Positions 6,050-11,889 of a stretch of DNA of 28,099 nucleotides are shown piece by piece (the first letter of the stretch is position 1; each line of letters begins with the position of its first letter). The DNA lies in IMG/VR virus record IMGVR_UViG_3300025168_000489, positions 1 through 28,099 of that record, one strand, 5' to 3'. The stretch comes from a virus. The translations under genes and the position numbers were made by a program. The notes beneath the pieces are model-generated. The model was given only the letters and a program-made list of their open reading frames with translations, was not told the DNA's origin and made no database searches.

Positions 6050-6907
6050 ATGAAAAAAATAGATACAATAGTAGAAGATATATATGGTTTGTTTGAGAAG
6101 AAGAACGAACATCTTACTGAGAAAGAAGTAGATAAATGTATAGATGATTTTGCTAGCTCGGTTAAAGTGCATGTAAAAGATTTCTTAAAACAGATGCCTC
6201 AAGATAAACCTAGGTTAAGATTATCAACTATAGGTAGACCAGACAGGCAACTGTGGTATGATTTTAAACAGCCTCGAACCGAGTCTTTCCCACCTAGTAC
6301 CAGGATTAAGTTTCTCTATGGTTATATCTTAGAAGAACTATTAATTATGCTTGCCTCTATCTCTGGACATAAGGTAACTCAACAACAGAAGCAAGTAGAA
6401 GTCGAAGGAGTTAAAGGACATCAAGATTGTTTTATAGATGACGTATTAGTAGATTGTAAGAGTGCCTCTGGTAGAGGATATAATAAATTTAAATATAATA
6501 ACTTATCAAGTGATGACCCCTTTGGATACATTCCTCAGATATCTGCATACGCAGAAGGTAATGGAGTAAATGAAGCTGGCTTTCTAGTTATTAATAAATC
6601 TACAGGAGAACTATGTTATACAAAAGTACATTCATTGGAGATGATAAATGCTAAAGACAGAGTTAAGAAAATTAAAGAAGTGGTTAAGTCTGATACTATA
6701 CCGGACAAATGCTACTCTGCTGTTGCTGATGGCAAGTCTGGGAATTATAAGCTTGCTACTGGTTGTATTTATTGTAGTCATAAGCATACTTGTTGGAGTG
6801 ATGCTAATAGTGGTGAAGGACTTCGTGCTTTTAATTATTCAACTGGTAAAAGATATCTCACACATGTTGAGAAAGCACCTAACGTAGAGGAAGTACATGA
6901 TAAATAG
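6050..6907 (+). CDS. RecB/Cas4-like PD-(D/E)XK exonuclease
   Basis: The 285-residue protein has RecB-family nuclease motifs in order: GYILEELL with Glu95, GHQDCFIDD with Asp126, LVDCKSAS with Asp135 and Lys137, and PQISAYAE with the QxxxY pair Gln163 and Tyr167. The C-terminus has CIYCSHKHTC (Cys239-x2-Cys242-x5-Cys248), the same spacing as the Fe-S cysteine triad of Cas4-type nucleases; Cys30 or Cys221 could be the fourth ligand. It probably degrades DNA for nucleotide recycling or recombination, like T7 gp6 in role. The start ATG at 6050 lacks an adjacent ribosome binding site (see the hairpin at 6009-6040). It overlaps the homing endonuclease start by 11 bases. Confidence 0.85.
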   Translation: MKKIDTIVEDIYGLFEKKNEHLTEKEVDKCIDDFASSVKVHVKDFLKQMPQDKPRLRLSTIGRPDRQLWYDFKQPRTESFPPSTRIKFLYGYILEELLIMLASISGHKVTQQQKQVEVEGVKGHQDCFIDDVLVDCKSASGRGYNKFKYNNLSSDDPFGYIPQISAYAEGNGVNEAGFLVINKSTGELCYTKVHSLEMINAKDRVKKIKEVVKSDTIPDKCYSAVADGKSGNYKLATGCIYCSHKHTCWSDANSGEGLRAFNYSTGKRYLTHVEKAPNVEEVHDK

Positions 6908-7598
6908 TCATTGGACTTGTTATGGCACAGAAAAATCTTTTGTGCCTAACGAGGATAAGTTTGGTTTTGTTTATATTATAACAAATACTAAGAATGGTAA
7001 GGCCTATGTAGGATGTAAACAATATTACATAGGTAAATCTAAGAAGGAATCTAGATGGCAGACTTATACAGGTTCTTCTAAATATTTAAATGAAGATATT
7101 AAAAAGATAGGTAAAAAATATTTTACATTTGAAGTAATAGCAGAGTATAAAAACAAAAGAAGTTTACGTTACTATGAGATGTACTATCAAGTAAAGTGGA
7201 ATGTTCTTACTGCTACTGTAGAAGGTAGTGATAAGCCTGCATTTTATAATTCATATGTTGGTGGTAAGTTTTATAGGCCTATTGAAAGTTATATGCCTCA
7301 TACAGAAGAAACTATAAGAAAAATGCGTGAAGCTCAAACAGGAGAAAAACATCCTCTGTATGGTAAAAAACATAAAGAAGAAACTAAAATAAAAATGCGT
7401 GAAGCTAAATTAGGAGAAAACAATTATTGGTATGGTAAAAAACATACAGAAGAAACTAAAAATAAAATGCGTGAAGTTCACACAGGAGAAGACAATCCTA
7501 TGTATGGTAAAAAACATACAGAAGAAACTAAAAATAAAATGCGTGAAGCTTATTTTAAAAGAATAACAAAAGTAAAATATATTGACAATGAAGAATGA
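6897..7598 (+). CDS. GIY-YIG homing endonuclease with tandem NUMOD3 repeats
   Basis: A free-standing homing endonuclease of 233 aa. The GIY-YIG domain has VYI (25-27) and YVG (37-39), an Arg at 53 (SRWQTYTGSS) and a Glu at 94 (RYYEMYYQ) in the places of the catalytic Arg and Glu. Residues from about 135 to the end are four NUMOD3-type DNA-binding repeats of 24 aa (pattern GExxPxYGKKHxEETKxKMREA), encoded by 72-bp direct repeats. It is inserted between the exonuclease and the next gene and overlaps both by about 11 bases, so it adds little spacing. Such genes spread to the homologous site of related phages during mixed infection. Confidence 0.92.
   Translation: MINSHWTCYGTEKSFVPNEDKFGFVYIITNTKNGKAYVGCKQYYIGKSKKESRWQTYTGSSKYLNEDIKKIGKKYFTFEVIAEYKNKRSLRYYEMYYQVKWNVLTATVEGSDKPAFYNSYVGGKFYRPIESYMPHTEETIRKMREAQTGEKHPLYGKKHKEETKIKMREAKLGENNYWYGKKHTEETKNKMREVHTGEDNPMYGKKHTEETKNKMREAYFKRITKVKYIDNEE
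7299..7557 (+). repeat. 72-bp tandem repeats coding for NUMOD3 modules
   Basis: Repeat starts are at 7299, 7371, 7443 and 7515, spaced exactly 72 bp; the last copy is partial. Copies three and four are identical over their first 34 bases (7443-7476 and 7515-7548), which points to recent in-frame duplication. They code for the DNA-contacting repeats of the homing endonuclease. Confidence 0.9.
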
Positions 7599-7610
7599 AC
7601 CTGATATAAT
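7582..7610 (+). promoter_or_regulatory. Perfect-consensus sigma70 promoter for the nucleotide module
   Basis: TTGACA at 7582-7587, a 17-base spacer, then TATAAT at 7605-7610, with TGA directly before the -10 (extended -10). This is the best-matching promoter in the window. It lies across the end of the homing endonuclease gene and the start of the gene at 7588, so transcription would begin near 7617, inside that gene. The genes it can fully serve are the DUF3310 protein, ribonucleotide reductase and the SufT-like protein. Confidence 0.8.
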
Positions 7611-7935
7611 ACAGATAGAAAACTTATTCTATTCTGAACCTTACAACTCAGAGAAGAGATTGTTTTTGTCTGTAATACTACAAGCATTATTAGATGTATC
7701 AAAGAATGTTATTACATCTAATGATAAAGTAAACAAAGCACGAGCTGAGTCCTGGTTCTTTGCAGAGGTTGGAGTAACTTGCGAGAACTTTGAAACAGTT
7801 TGTGGTATGGCAGGAGTAACACCAAGTAAAGCTAGGTCATTTGCTTACAAGGTTATTAAGGCAGACAATAAAAAGTTTTTAAGAAATAGAATAAGAAGTG
7901 TATTAAGAGGTGATGATGACAAAGAAGAAAAATGA
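7588..7935 (+). CDS. Small helical, possibly DNA-binding protein, 115 aa
   Basis: ATG at 7588 is preferred over the in-frame TTG at 7582, which is part of the -35 box. No ribosome binding site is seen and the gene overlaps the homing endonuclease stop, so it probably depends on coupling. The middle and end (AESWFF, then ENFETVCGMAGVTPSKARSF) resemble a pattern frequent in phages of alphaproteobacteria, where a helix-turn-helix-like segment follows a conserved VC.xAG.xP motif. A short acidic tail (RGDDDKEEK) ends the protein. A DNA-binding or regulatory role is plausible, and the strong promoter inside the gene is notable. Confidence 0.65.
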   Translation: MKNEPDIIQIENLFYSEPYNSEKRLFLSVILQALLDVSKNVITSNDKVNKARAESWFFAEVGVTCENFETVCGMAGVTPSKARSFAYKVIKADNKKFLRNRIRSVLRGDDDKEEK

Positions 7936-8296
7936 TTTGACATTTGCAGAAAGTCATGCTAAACTATACAATGATATGATAACATTTGAGGAGCAAGAAA
8001 ACATGGGACAAATGGATGAGGCAATAAGAGAAACAGTTAAAGAACAAGGTTTTAAGAAAATAAATTTAGAGAAGGAAGCTATTATAGCTACAGATAGACA
8101 GGTAGGTGGAGACCATTACAAGACTTGTAAGATACAACCTGTTGATTATATTGTAGAAAATAACCTGACATTTCTTGAGGGTAATGTAGTAAAGTATATT
8201 ACAAGACACAGAAGAAAAGGTGAGGGTGCAAGAGACATTGAAAAAGTAATACATTATTGTGAATTAATATTGGAGAAAGATTATGGCAGGAAATAA
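7916..8296 (+). CDS. DUF3310 protein, related to T7 gp1.7 nucleotide kinase
   Basis: ATG at 7916 is chosen because AAGAGG (7905-7910) lies 5 bases before it; in-frame GTG 7910 and ATG 7913 are less well placed. The C-terminal half carries the DUF3310 signature: QVGGDHYKTCKIQPVDYI, then FLEGNVVKYITRHRRKG, then a helix with KVIHYCELIL. T7 gp1.7, a member of this group, phosphorylates dGMP and dTMP, so a role in making nucleotides is likely next to the ribonucleotide reductase. The N-terminal 60 residues are charged and variable. It overlaps the previous gene by 20 bases and the next by 14. Confidence 0.85.
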   Translation: MTKKKNDLTFAESHAKLYNDMITFEEQENMGQMDEAIRETVKEQGFKKINLEKEAIIATDRQVGGDHYKTCKIQPVDYIVENNLTFLEGNVVKYITRHRRKGEGARDIEKVIHYCELILEKDYGRK

Positions 8297-10208
8297 TTAT
8301 TTACCTACAGAGTATCAAACGTTTATACATGCGTCTAGATATGCACGTTGGTTAGAAGAAGAAGGTAGAAGAGAGAGTTGGATTGAAACAGTATCTAGAT
8401 TTAGTAACTTCTTTCAAGGACATTTAGATAAGAATTTAGGTGTTGTCTTACCTCCAGAAATATGGAGAAGAATAGAAGATAGTATTATAGGACTACAAGT
8501 AATGCCTTCTATGAGAGCATTGATGACAGCAGGGCCTGCGTTAGAGAGAGAAAATATATCAGGATATAATTGTTCTTATGCTCCTATAGATAGTCCACGT
8601 TCTTTTGATGAGATACTTTATATACTTATGAATGGAACAGGTGTAGGGTTCTCTGTTGAAAGAGAGGGTGTTAATCAATTACCTACTATACCTTATAGAG
8701 AGTTTGAACAAACAGAAGATGTTATATCTGTAGCTGATTCTAAAGAAGGATGGGCCAGAGCATTTAGAGATTTAATATCTTATCTTTATACTAATAGAAT
8801 ACCTAAAGTAAATGTAAGTAAAGTAAGACCTGCAGGTGCTAGGTTAAATACCTTCGGTGGTAGGGCTAGTGGGCCTCAACCTTTAGTTAATCTAATTGAT
8901 TTTACTATTAATAAATTTAAAGAAGCTAAAGGTAGAAAGTTATCCTCTATGGAGTGTCACGATATTGTGTGTAAGACTGGTGAAGTTGTGGTTGTTGGTG
9001 GTGTGCGTAGGTCAGCTCTTATATCTCTGTCTAATTTATCAGACCAGAGATTAAGGGTTGCCAAGTCTGGTGCTTGGTGGGAGACAAATCCTGAGAGAGC
9101 ATTAGCTAATAACTCAGTAGCATATACAGAGAAACCTGATGCAGGTATCTTTATGAAAGAATGGTTAGCTCTATATGAAAGTAAGTCAGGAGAACGTGGT
9201 ATCTTTAGTAGAGTATCTGCTCAAGCAAAAGCTAAAGAGAATGGTAGACGTAAGTCAGACTATGCGTTTGGTACTAATCCTTGTAGTGAGATTATACTTA
9301 GACCTAATCAGTTCTGTAATTTAACTGAGGTAGTATGCAGACCTACTGATACAGTAGATACATTAAAAGATAAGATAGAAGTAGCTACTATACTAGGTAC
9401 AATACAAGCTACACTTACTAACTTTGGTTATCTTAGAAAGAGATGGAAAGATAATACAGAAGAAGAAAGATTACTTGGTGTATCCTTAACAGGTATTATG
9501 GATAATAGTATACTATCTAGAAGAAGAACTACCTTACCAGAAACACTACAAGACATGAGACAGAAAGCTGTGACAGTAAACAAAGAGTGGTCAGAAAAAT
9601 TAGGTATACCACAATCAACAGCTATTACTTGTGTTAAACCTTCAGGTACAGTAAGTCAATTAGTAGATAGTTCTAGTGGTATACATGCTAGACATAATCC
9701 TTATTACATTAGAACAGTAAGAGGAGATAAGAAAGACCCTCTGACAGAGTTTATGAAAGACCAGGGTATACCTTGTGAAGATGATGTTATGAATGCACAT
9801 AATGCTGTGTTCTCTTTTCCTATGAAGGCAGATTCTAATGCTGTATTTAGAGATGCTATGACAGCTATAGAACAATTAGAGATATGGAAGTGTTATGCAG
9901 AGCATTGGTGTGAACACAAACCATCAGTAACTATATCAGTTAAAGAACATGAATGGATTAACGTAGGTAATTGGTGTTGGGATAACTTTGATGCACTATC
10001 TGGTATATCATTCTTACCTTTCTCTGACCATACATATCAACAAGCACCTTATCAAGACATAGATAAAGCAACCTATGAAGAGCTTGAAGCTAAGATGCCA
10101 AAGAATATTAATTGGTCTGAGCTTAGTAAGTTTGAGAAAGAAGATTCAACAAAAGGTTCACAGGAGTTAGCATGTACAGCAGGTTCATGTGAGTTGGTGG
10201 ATATATAA
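8283..10208 (+). CDS. nrdJ: Adenosylcobalamin-dependent class II ribonucleotide reductase
   Basis: The 641-residue enzyme reduces ribonucleotides to deoxyribonucleotides using vitamin B12 as radical generator, in the cytoplasm. All expected residues are present: Cys97 in GYNCSYAP, the active-site loop NPCSE (Asn332, Cys334, Glu336), Cys345 in QFCNLTEV, and the redox pair Cys631 and Cys636 in the tail CTAGSCEL. The 11-residue gap between Cys334 and Cys345 and the 5-residue gap in the tail match the monomeric Lactobacillus triphosphate reductase (Cys408/419 and Cys731/736). GVRRSALISLSN and VKPSGTVSQL are further family motifs. It overlaps its neighbours at both ends; its start has GGAGAAAG upstream. 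Confidence 0.95.
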   Translation: MAGNNYLPTEYQTFIHASRYARWLEEEGRRESWIETVSRFSNFFQGHLDKNLGVVLPPEIWRRIEDSIIGLQVMPSMRALMTAGPALERENISGYNCSYAPIDSPRSFDEILYILMNGTGVGFSVEREGVNQLPTIPYREFEQTEDVISVADSKEGWARAFRDLISYLYTNRIPKVNVSKVRPAGARLNTFGGRASGPQPLVNLIDFTINKFKEAKGRKLSSMECHDIVCKTGEVVVVGGVRRSALISLSNLSDQRLRVAKSGAWWETNPERALANNSVAYTEKPDAGIFMKEWLALYESKSGERGIFSRVSAQAKAKENGRRKSDYAFGTNPCSEIILRPNQFCNLTEVVCRPTDTVDTLKDKIEVATILGTIQATLTNFGYLRKRWKDNTEEERLLGVSLTGIMDNSILSRRRTTLPETLQDMRQKAVTVNKEWSEKLGIPQSTAITCVKPSGTVSQLVDSSSGIHARHNPYYIRTVRGDKKDPLTEFMKDQGIPCEDDVMNAHNAVFSFPMKADSNAVFRDAMTAIEQLEIWKCYAEHWCEHKPSVTISVKEHEWINVGNWCWDNFDALSGISFLPFSDHTYQQAPYQDIDKATYEELEAKMPKNINWSELSKFEKEDSTKGSQELACTAGSCELVDI

Positions 10209-10519
10209 TGACTGAAGATAATCTAAGAATAAATATTATAGATGCATTACAAAAAGTATATGACCCTGAGATACCAGTTTCTATATATGATTTAGGTTTA
10301 ATATATGATATAGATATAAAAAAAAATAAAGATGTAGATATTCTTATGACATTAACAACACCAAATTGTCCAGTAGCACAAGAGTTACCTCAACAAATAG
10401 AAGATGCAGTAGCAGCTTTAGAAGAAGTAAATAAAGTTCAAGTAGGTATTACTTGGGAGCCACCTTGGAGTCAAGAAATGATTTCAGAAAGTGCTAAACT
10501 TGAATTAGGATTAATTTAA
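10208..10519 (+). CDS. SufT-like (MIP18/DUF59) Fe-S maturation protein
   Basis: The 103-residue protein carries the DUF59 signature: YDPEIPVSIYDLGLIYDI (18-35), the LTTPNCPV motif with Cys54, and the end WEPPWSQEMISESAK. In cells, family members such as SufT help deliver Fe-S clusters to target proteins. The ATG shares its A with the reductase stop (TAATG), so it is coupled to that gene. The class II reductase needs no Fe-S cluster, so the client may be elsewhere, for example the cysteine-rich exonuclease at 6050 or a host protein. The family call is firm; the role in the phage is inferred. Confidence 0.9.
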   Translation: MTEDNLRINIIDALQKVYDPEIPVSIYDLGLIYDIDIKKNKDVDILMTLTTPNCPVAQELPQQIEDAVAALEEVNKVQVGITWEPPWSQEMISESAKLELGLI

Positions 10520-10549
10520 AATGAAGTTAGTAGATATATAATTTTTTTG

Positions 10550-10578
10550 TTGCATTGATTTTTAAATTATGTTATAAT
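10550..10578 (+). promoter_or_regulatory. Sigma70-type promoter, extended -10, for the surface-modification block
   Basis: TTGCAT at 10550-10555, a 17-base spacer, then TATAAT at 10573-10578 preceded by TGT. It has the same design as the promoter at 236-264. It lies in the 101-base gap after the SufT-like gene and gives a leader of about 35 bases with AAGGACAAGG before the ATG at 10621. Confidence 0.75.
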
Positions 10579-10620
10579 ATTTATATATCAAAGAAAATAA
10601 AAATATAAAGGACAAGGTAA

Positions 10621-10869
10621 ATGAAAATTATTTTAATATTAATATTAAGTTTAGTTGTAGTACAGTTGAAAGCAAATCCCTGGTTTGATTCAGTGGGATA
10701 TAGATACTATCATGATATGGATAATGAACATGATGGTTCTAAATTTAGAAGTTATGCTACTAAAAAATTATCTAACAGTGATAAATTAAAAATAGCATAC
10801 GAAAGAAAAAGAAGTGGTAGAGGTGTTGAAGGTGGCACTTGGTTTATTGATTATGAATGGAAGTTTTAA
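10621..10869 (+). CDS. Small exported protein, possibly beta-strand rich, 82 aa
   Basis: ATG at 10621 follows AAGGACAAGGTAA. Residues 1-18 form a typical signal peptide: MK, a long hydrophobic run (IILILILSLVVVQ), then LKA as a likely cleavage site. The mature 64 residues are rich in Tyr, Arg and Gly; the last 25 alternate polar and hydrophobic residues and end in WKF, as the last strand of outer membrane barrels does. With only a few strands it cannot form a full barrel alone. Being first in the block with glycosyltransferases, it could act at the cell envelope, for example in blocking superinfection. The family is not recognised. Confidence 0.75.
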   Translation: MKIILILILSLVVVQLKANPWFDSVGYRYYHDMDNEHDGSKFRSYATKKLSNSDKLKIAYERKRSGRGVEGGTWFIDYEWKF

Positions 10870-10870
10870 T

Positions 10871-11665
10871 ATGGGAATAAAAATTAGAAACGATATGGAT
10901 ACAGTATATATTGGTTATGACCCAAGAGAACATGCAGCTTATGAAGTGTTAAAGTTCTCTATAGAAATCAGAGCTAAGAACCCTGTAAGAATTGTGCCTC
11001 TTAAAAAAGATGCATTGATTAGAAATGGTATGTTTAAAAGAAAGTCTAACAAGATGGGCAAACAACAGTATGATGAGATAGATGGTAAACCTTTCTCTAC
11101 TGATTTTAGTTTTACTAGATTTCTTGTACCACATTTAAACTTATATGAAGGACTGGCATTATATATGGATACAGATATGTATTGTTATGGTGATATAACA
11201 GAACTATTTGATATGTGCAGAGAAAACTATTATCCTGTATGGGCAGTACATCATAAGTATAATGTTGAAAAAAGCATTAAGATGGATGGCCAAGCACAAG
11301 AACCTTATAATATGAAGAACTGGTCTAGCCTTATGATGTTTAATTGTGGTCATCATTATCTAGAAAATTTAAGTATTAATGCTATTAACACAGAGAAAGG
11401 TAGATGGTTACATACATTTAAATGGTTACCAGATGATTCTTCAGATGTAGGACAAATACCTGAAGAGTGGAACTGGCTTGATGGTCATTCACCAGAAGTT
11501 ATGAAACCAAAGATTGTACATTTTACAACAGGTGGGCCTTGGTTTGCAAATTGGAAACCTAGAGGAACTACTGAAGGCAAGTATGCTGTTAAGTGGTGTG
11601 AAGATGCTAGGTGGTTACAAATGAAAGGTATCATACCAAAAGAAAAGGATTACTTAATACAATGA
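10871..11665 (+). CDS. GT8-like glycosyltransferase, 264 aa
   Basis: ATG at 10871 is chosen: it comes right after the previous stop and has GGAAG 7 bases upstream; the in-frame ATG at 10853 and earlier starts lie inside the previous gene. The product shows a GT-A fold pattern: VYIGYDPREHAAYEVLKFSI at the start, FSFTRFLVPHL, then ALYMDTDMYCYGDI with the metal-binding DTD (100-102), and WSSLMMFNCGHH. The end has IVHFTTGGPW with His217. This fits family 8 sugar transferases acting with a nucleotide sugar. The acceptor is unknown. It overlaps the next gene in an ATGA arrangement. Confidence 0.85.
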   Translation: MGIKIRNDMDTVYIGYDPREHAAYEVLKFSIEIRAKNPVRIVPLKKDALIRNGMFKRKSNKMGKQQYDEIDGKPFSTDFSFTRFLVPHLNLYEGLALYMDTDMYCYGDITELFDMCRENYYPVWAVHHKYNVEKSIKMDGQAQEPYNMKNWSSLMMFNCGHHYLENLSINAINTEKGRWLHTFKWLPDDSSDVGQIPEEWNWLDGHSPEVMKPKIVHFTTGGPWFANWKPRGTTEGKYAVKWCEDARWLQMKGIIPKEKDYLIQ

Positions 11666-11889
11666 GAGAACTATCAAATACATTATATAAGTCCTTGAGA
11701 TGTTATTATAAAGCTGAAGTAAACAAAGCATTGTATCAACTTGATTTAGCATTTCAAAAACCAGTAGCAATAGGAGAACATCCAAAGATAGTAGAAGATT
11801 CTATTGTATTAATAAAACAATTAGCTGAAGCTGAAGAGGCTTTAGAAACATTAGAAAAGAATTTTGGAGCATATAATGAAAGAGATTAA
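11662..11889 (+). CDS. Small helical hypothetical protein, 75 aa
   Basis: ATG at 11662 overlaps the glycosyltransferase stop (ATGA), so it is translationally coupled; the only Shine-Dalgarno match (AAGGAT) is rather distant. The 75 residues are helical, with a final heptad-like segment (KQLAEAEEALETLEKN). No signal peptide or membrane segment is seen. Its place inside the sugar-transfer block suggests a partner of these enzymes, but nothing in the sequence confirms it. Confidence 0.7.
   Translation: MRELSNTLYKSLRCYYKAEVNKALYQLDLAFQKPVAIGEHPKIVEDSIVLIKQLAEAEEALETLEKNFGAYNERD

Noticed and set aside
6648-6887. 79-aa + strand ORF inside the exonuclease gene
   Set aside because: It is an out-of-frame shadow of the exonuclease coding region and has no ribosome binding site.
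7299-7557. Possible CRISPR array
   Set aside because: The repeats are contiguous 72-bp in-frame units inside a gene, without unique spacers; they code for NUMOD3 modules.
7937-7970. TTGACA at 7937-7942 as a promoter before the DUF3310/reductase genes
   Set aside because: At normal spacing only TAAACT is available (4 of 6), and TATACA is 22 bases away; the perfect promoter at 7582 is sufficient.
8254-8283. B12 riboswitch before the reductase
   Set aside because: The reductase gene overlaps its upstream neighbour, so there is no leader, and no conserved B12-box was seen.
10520-10560. T-run at about 10540 as a terminator after the SufT-like gene
   Set aside because: No stable stem precedes it; the region is the upstream part of a promoter.
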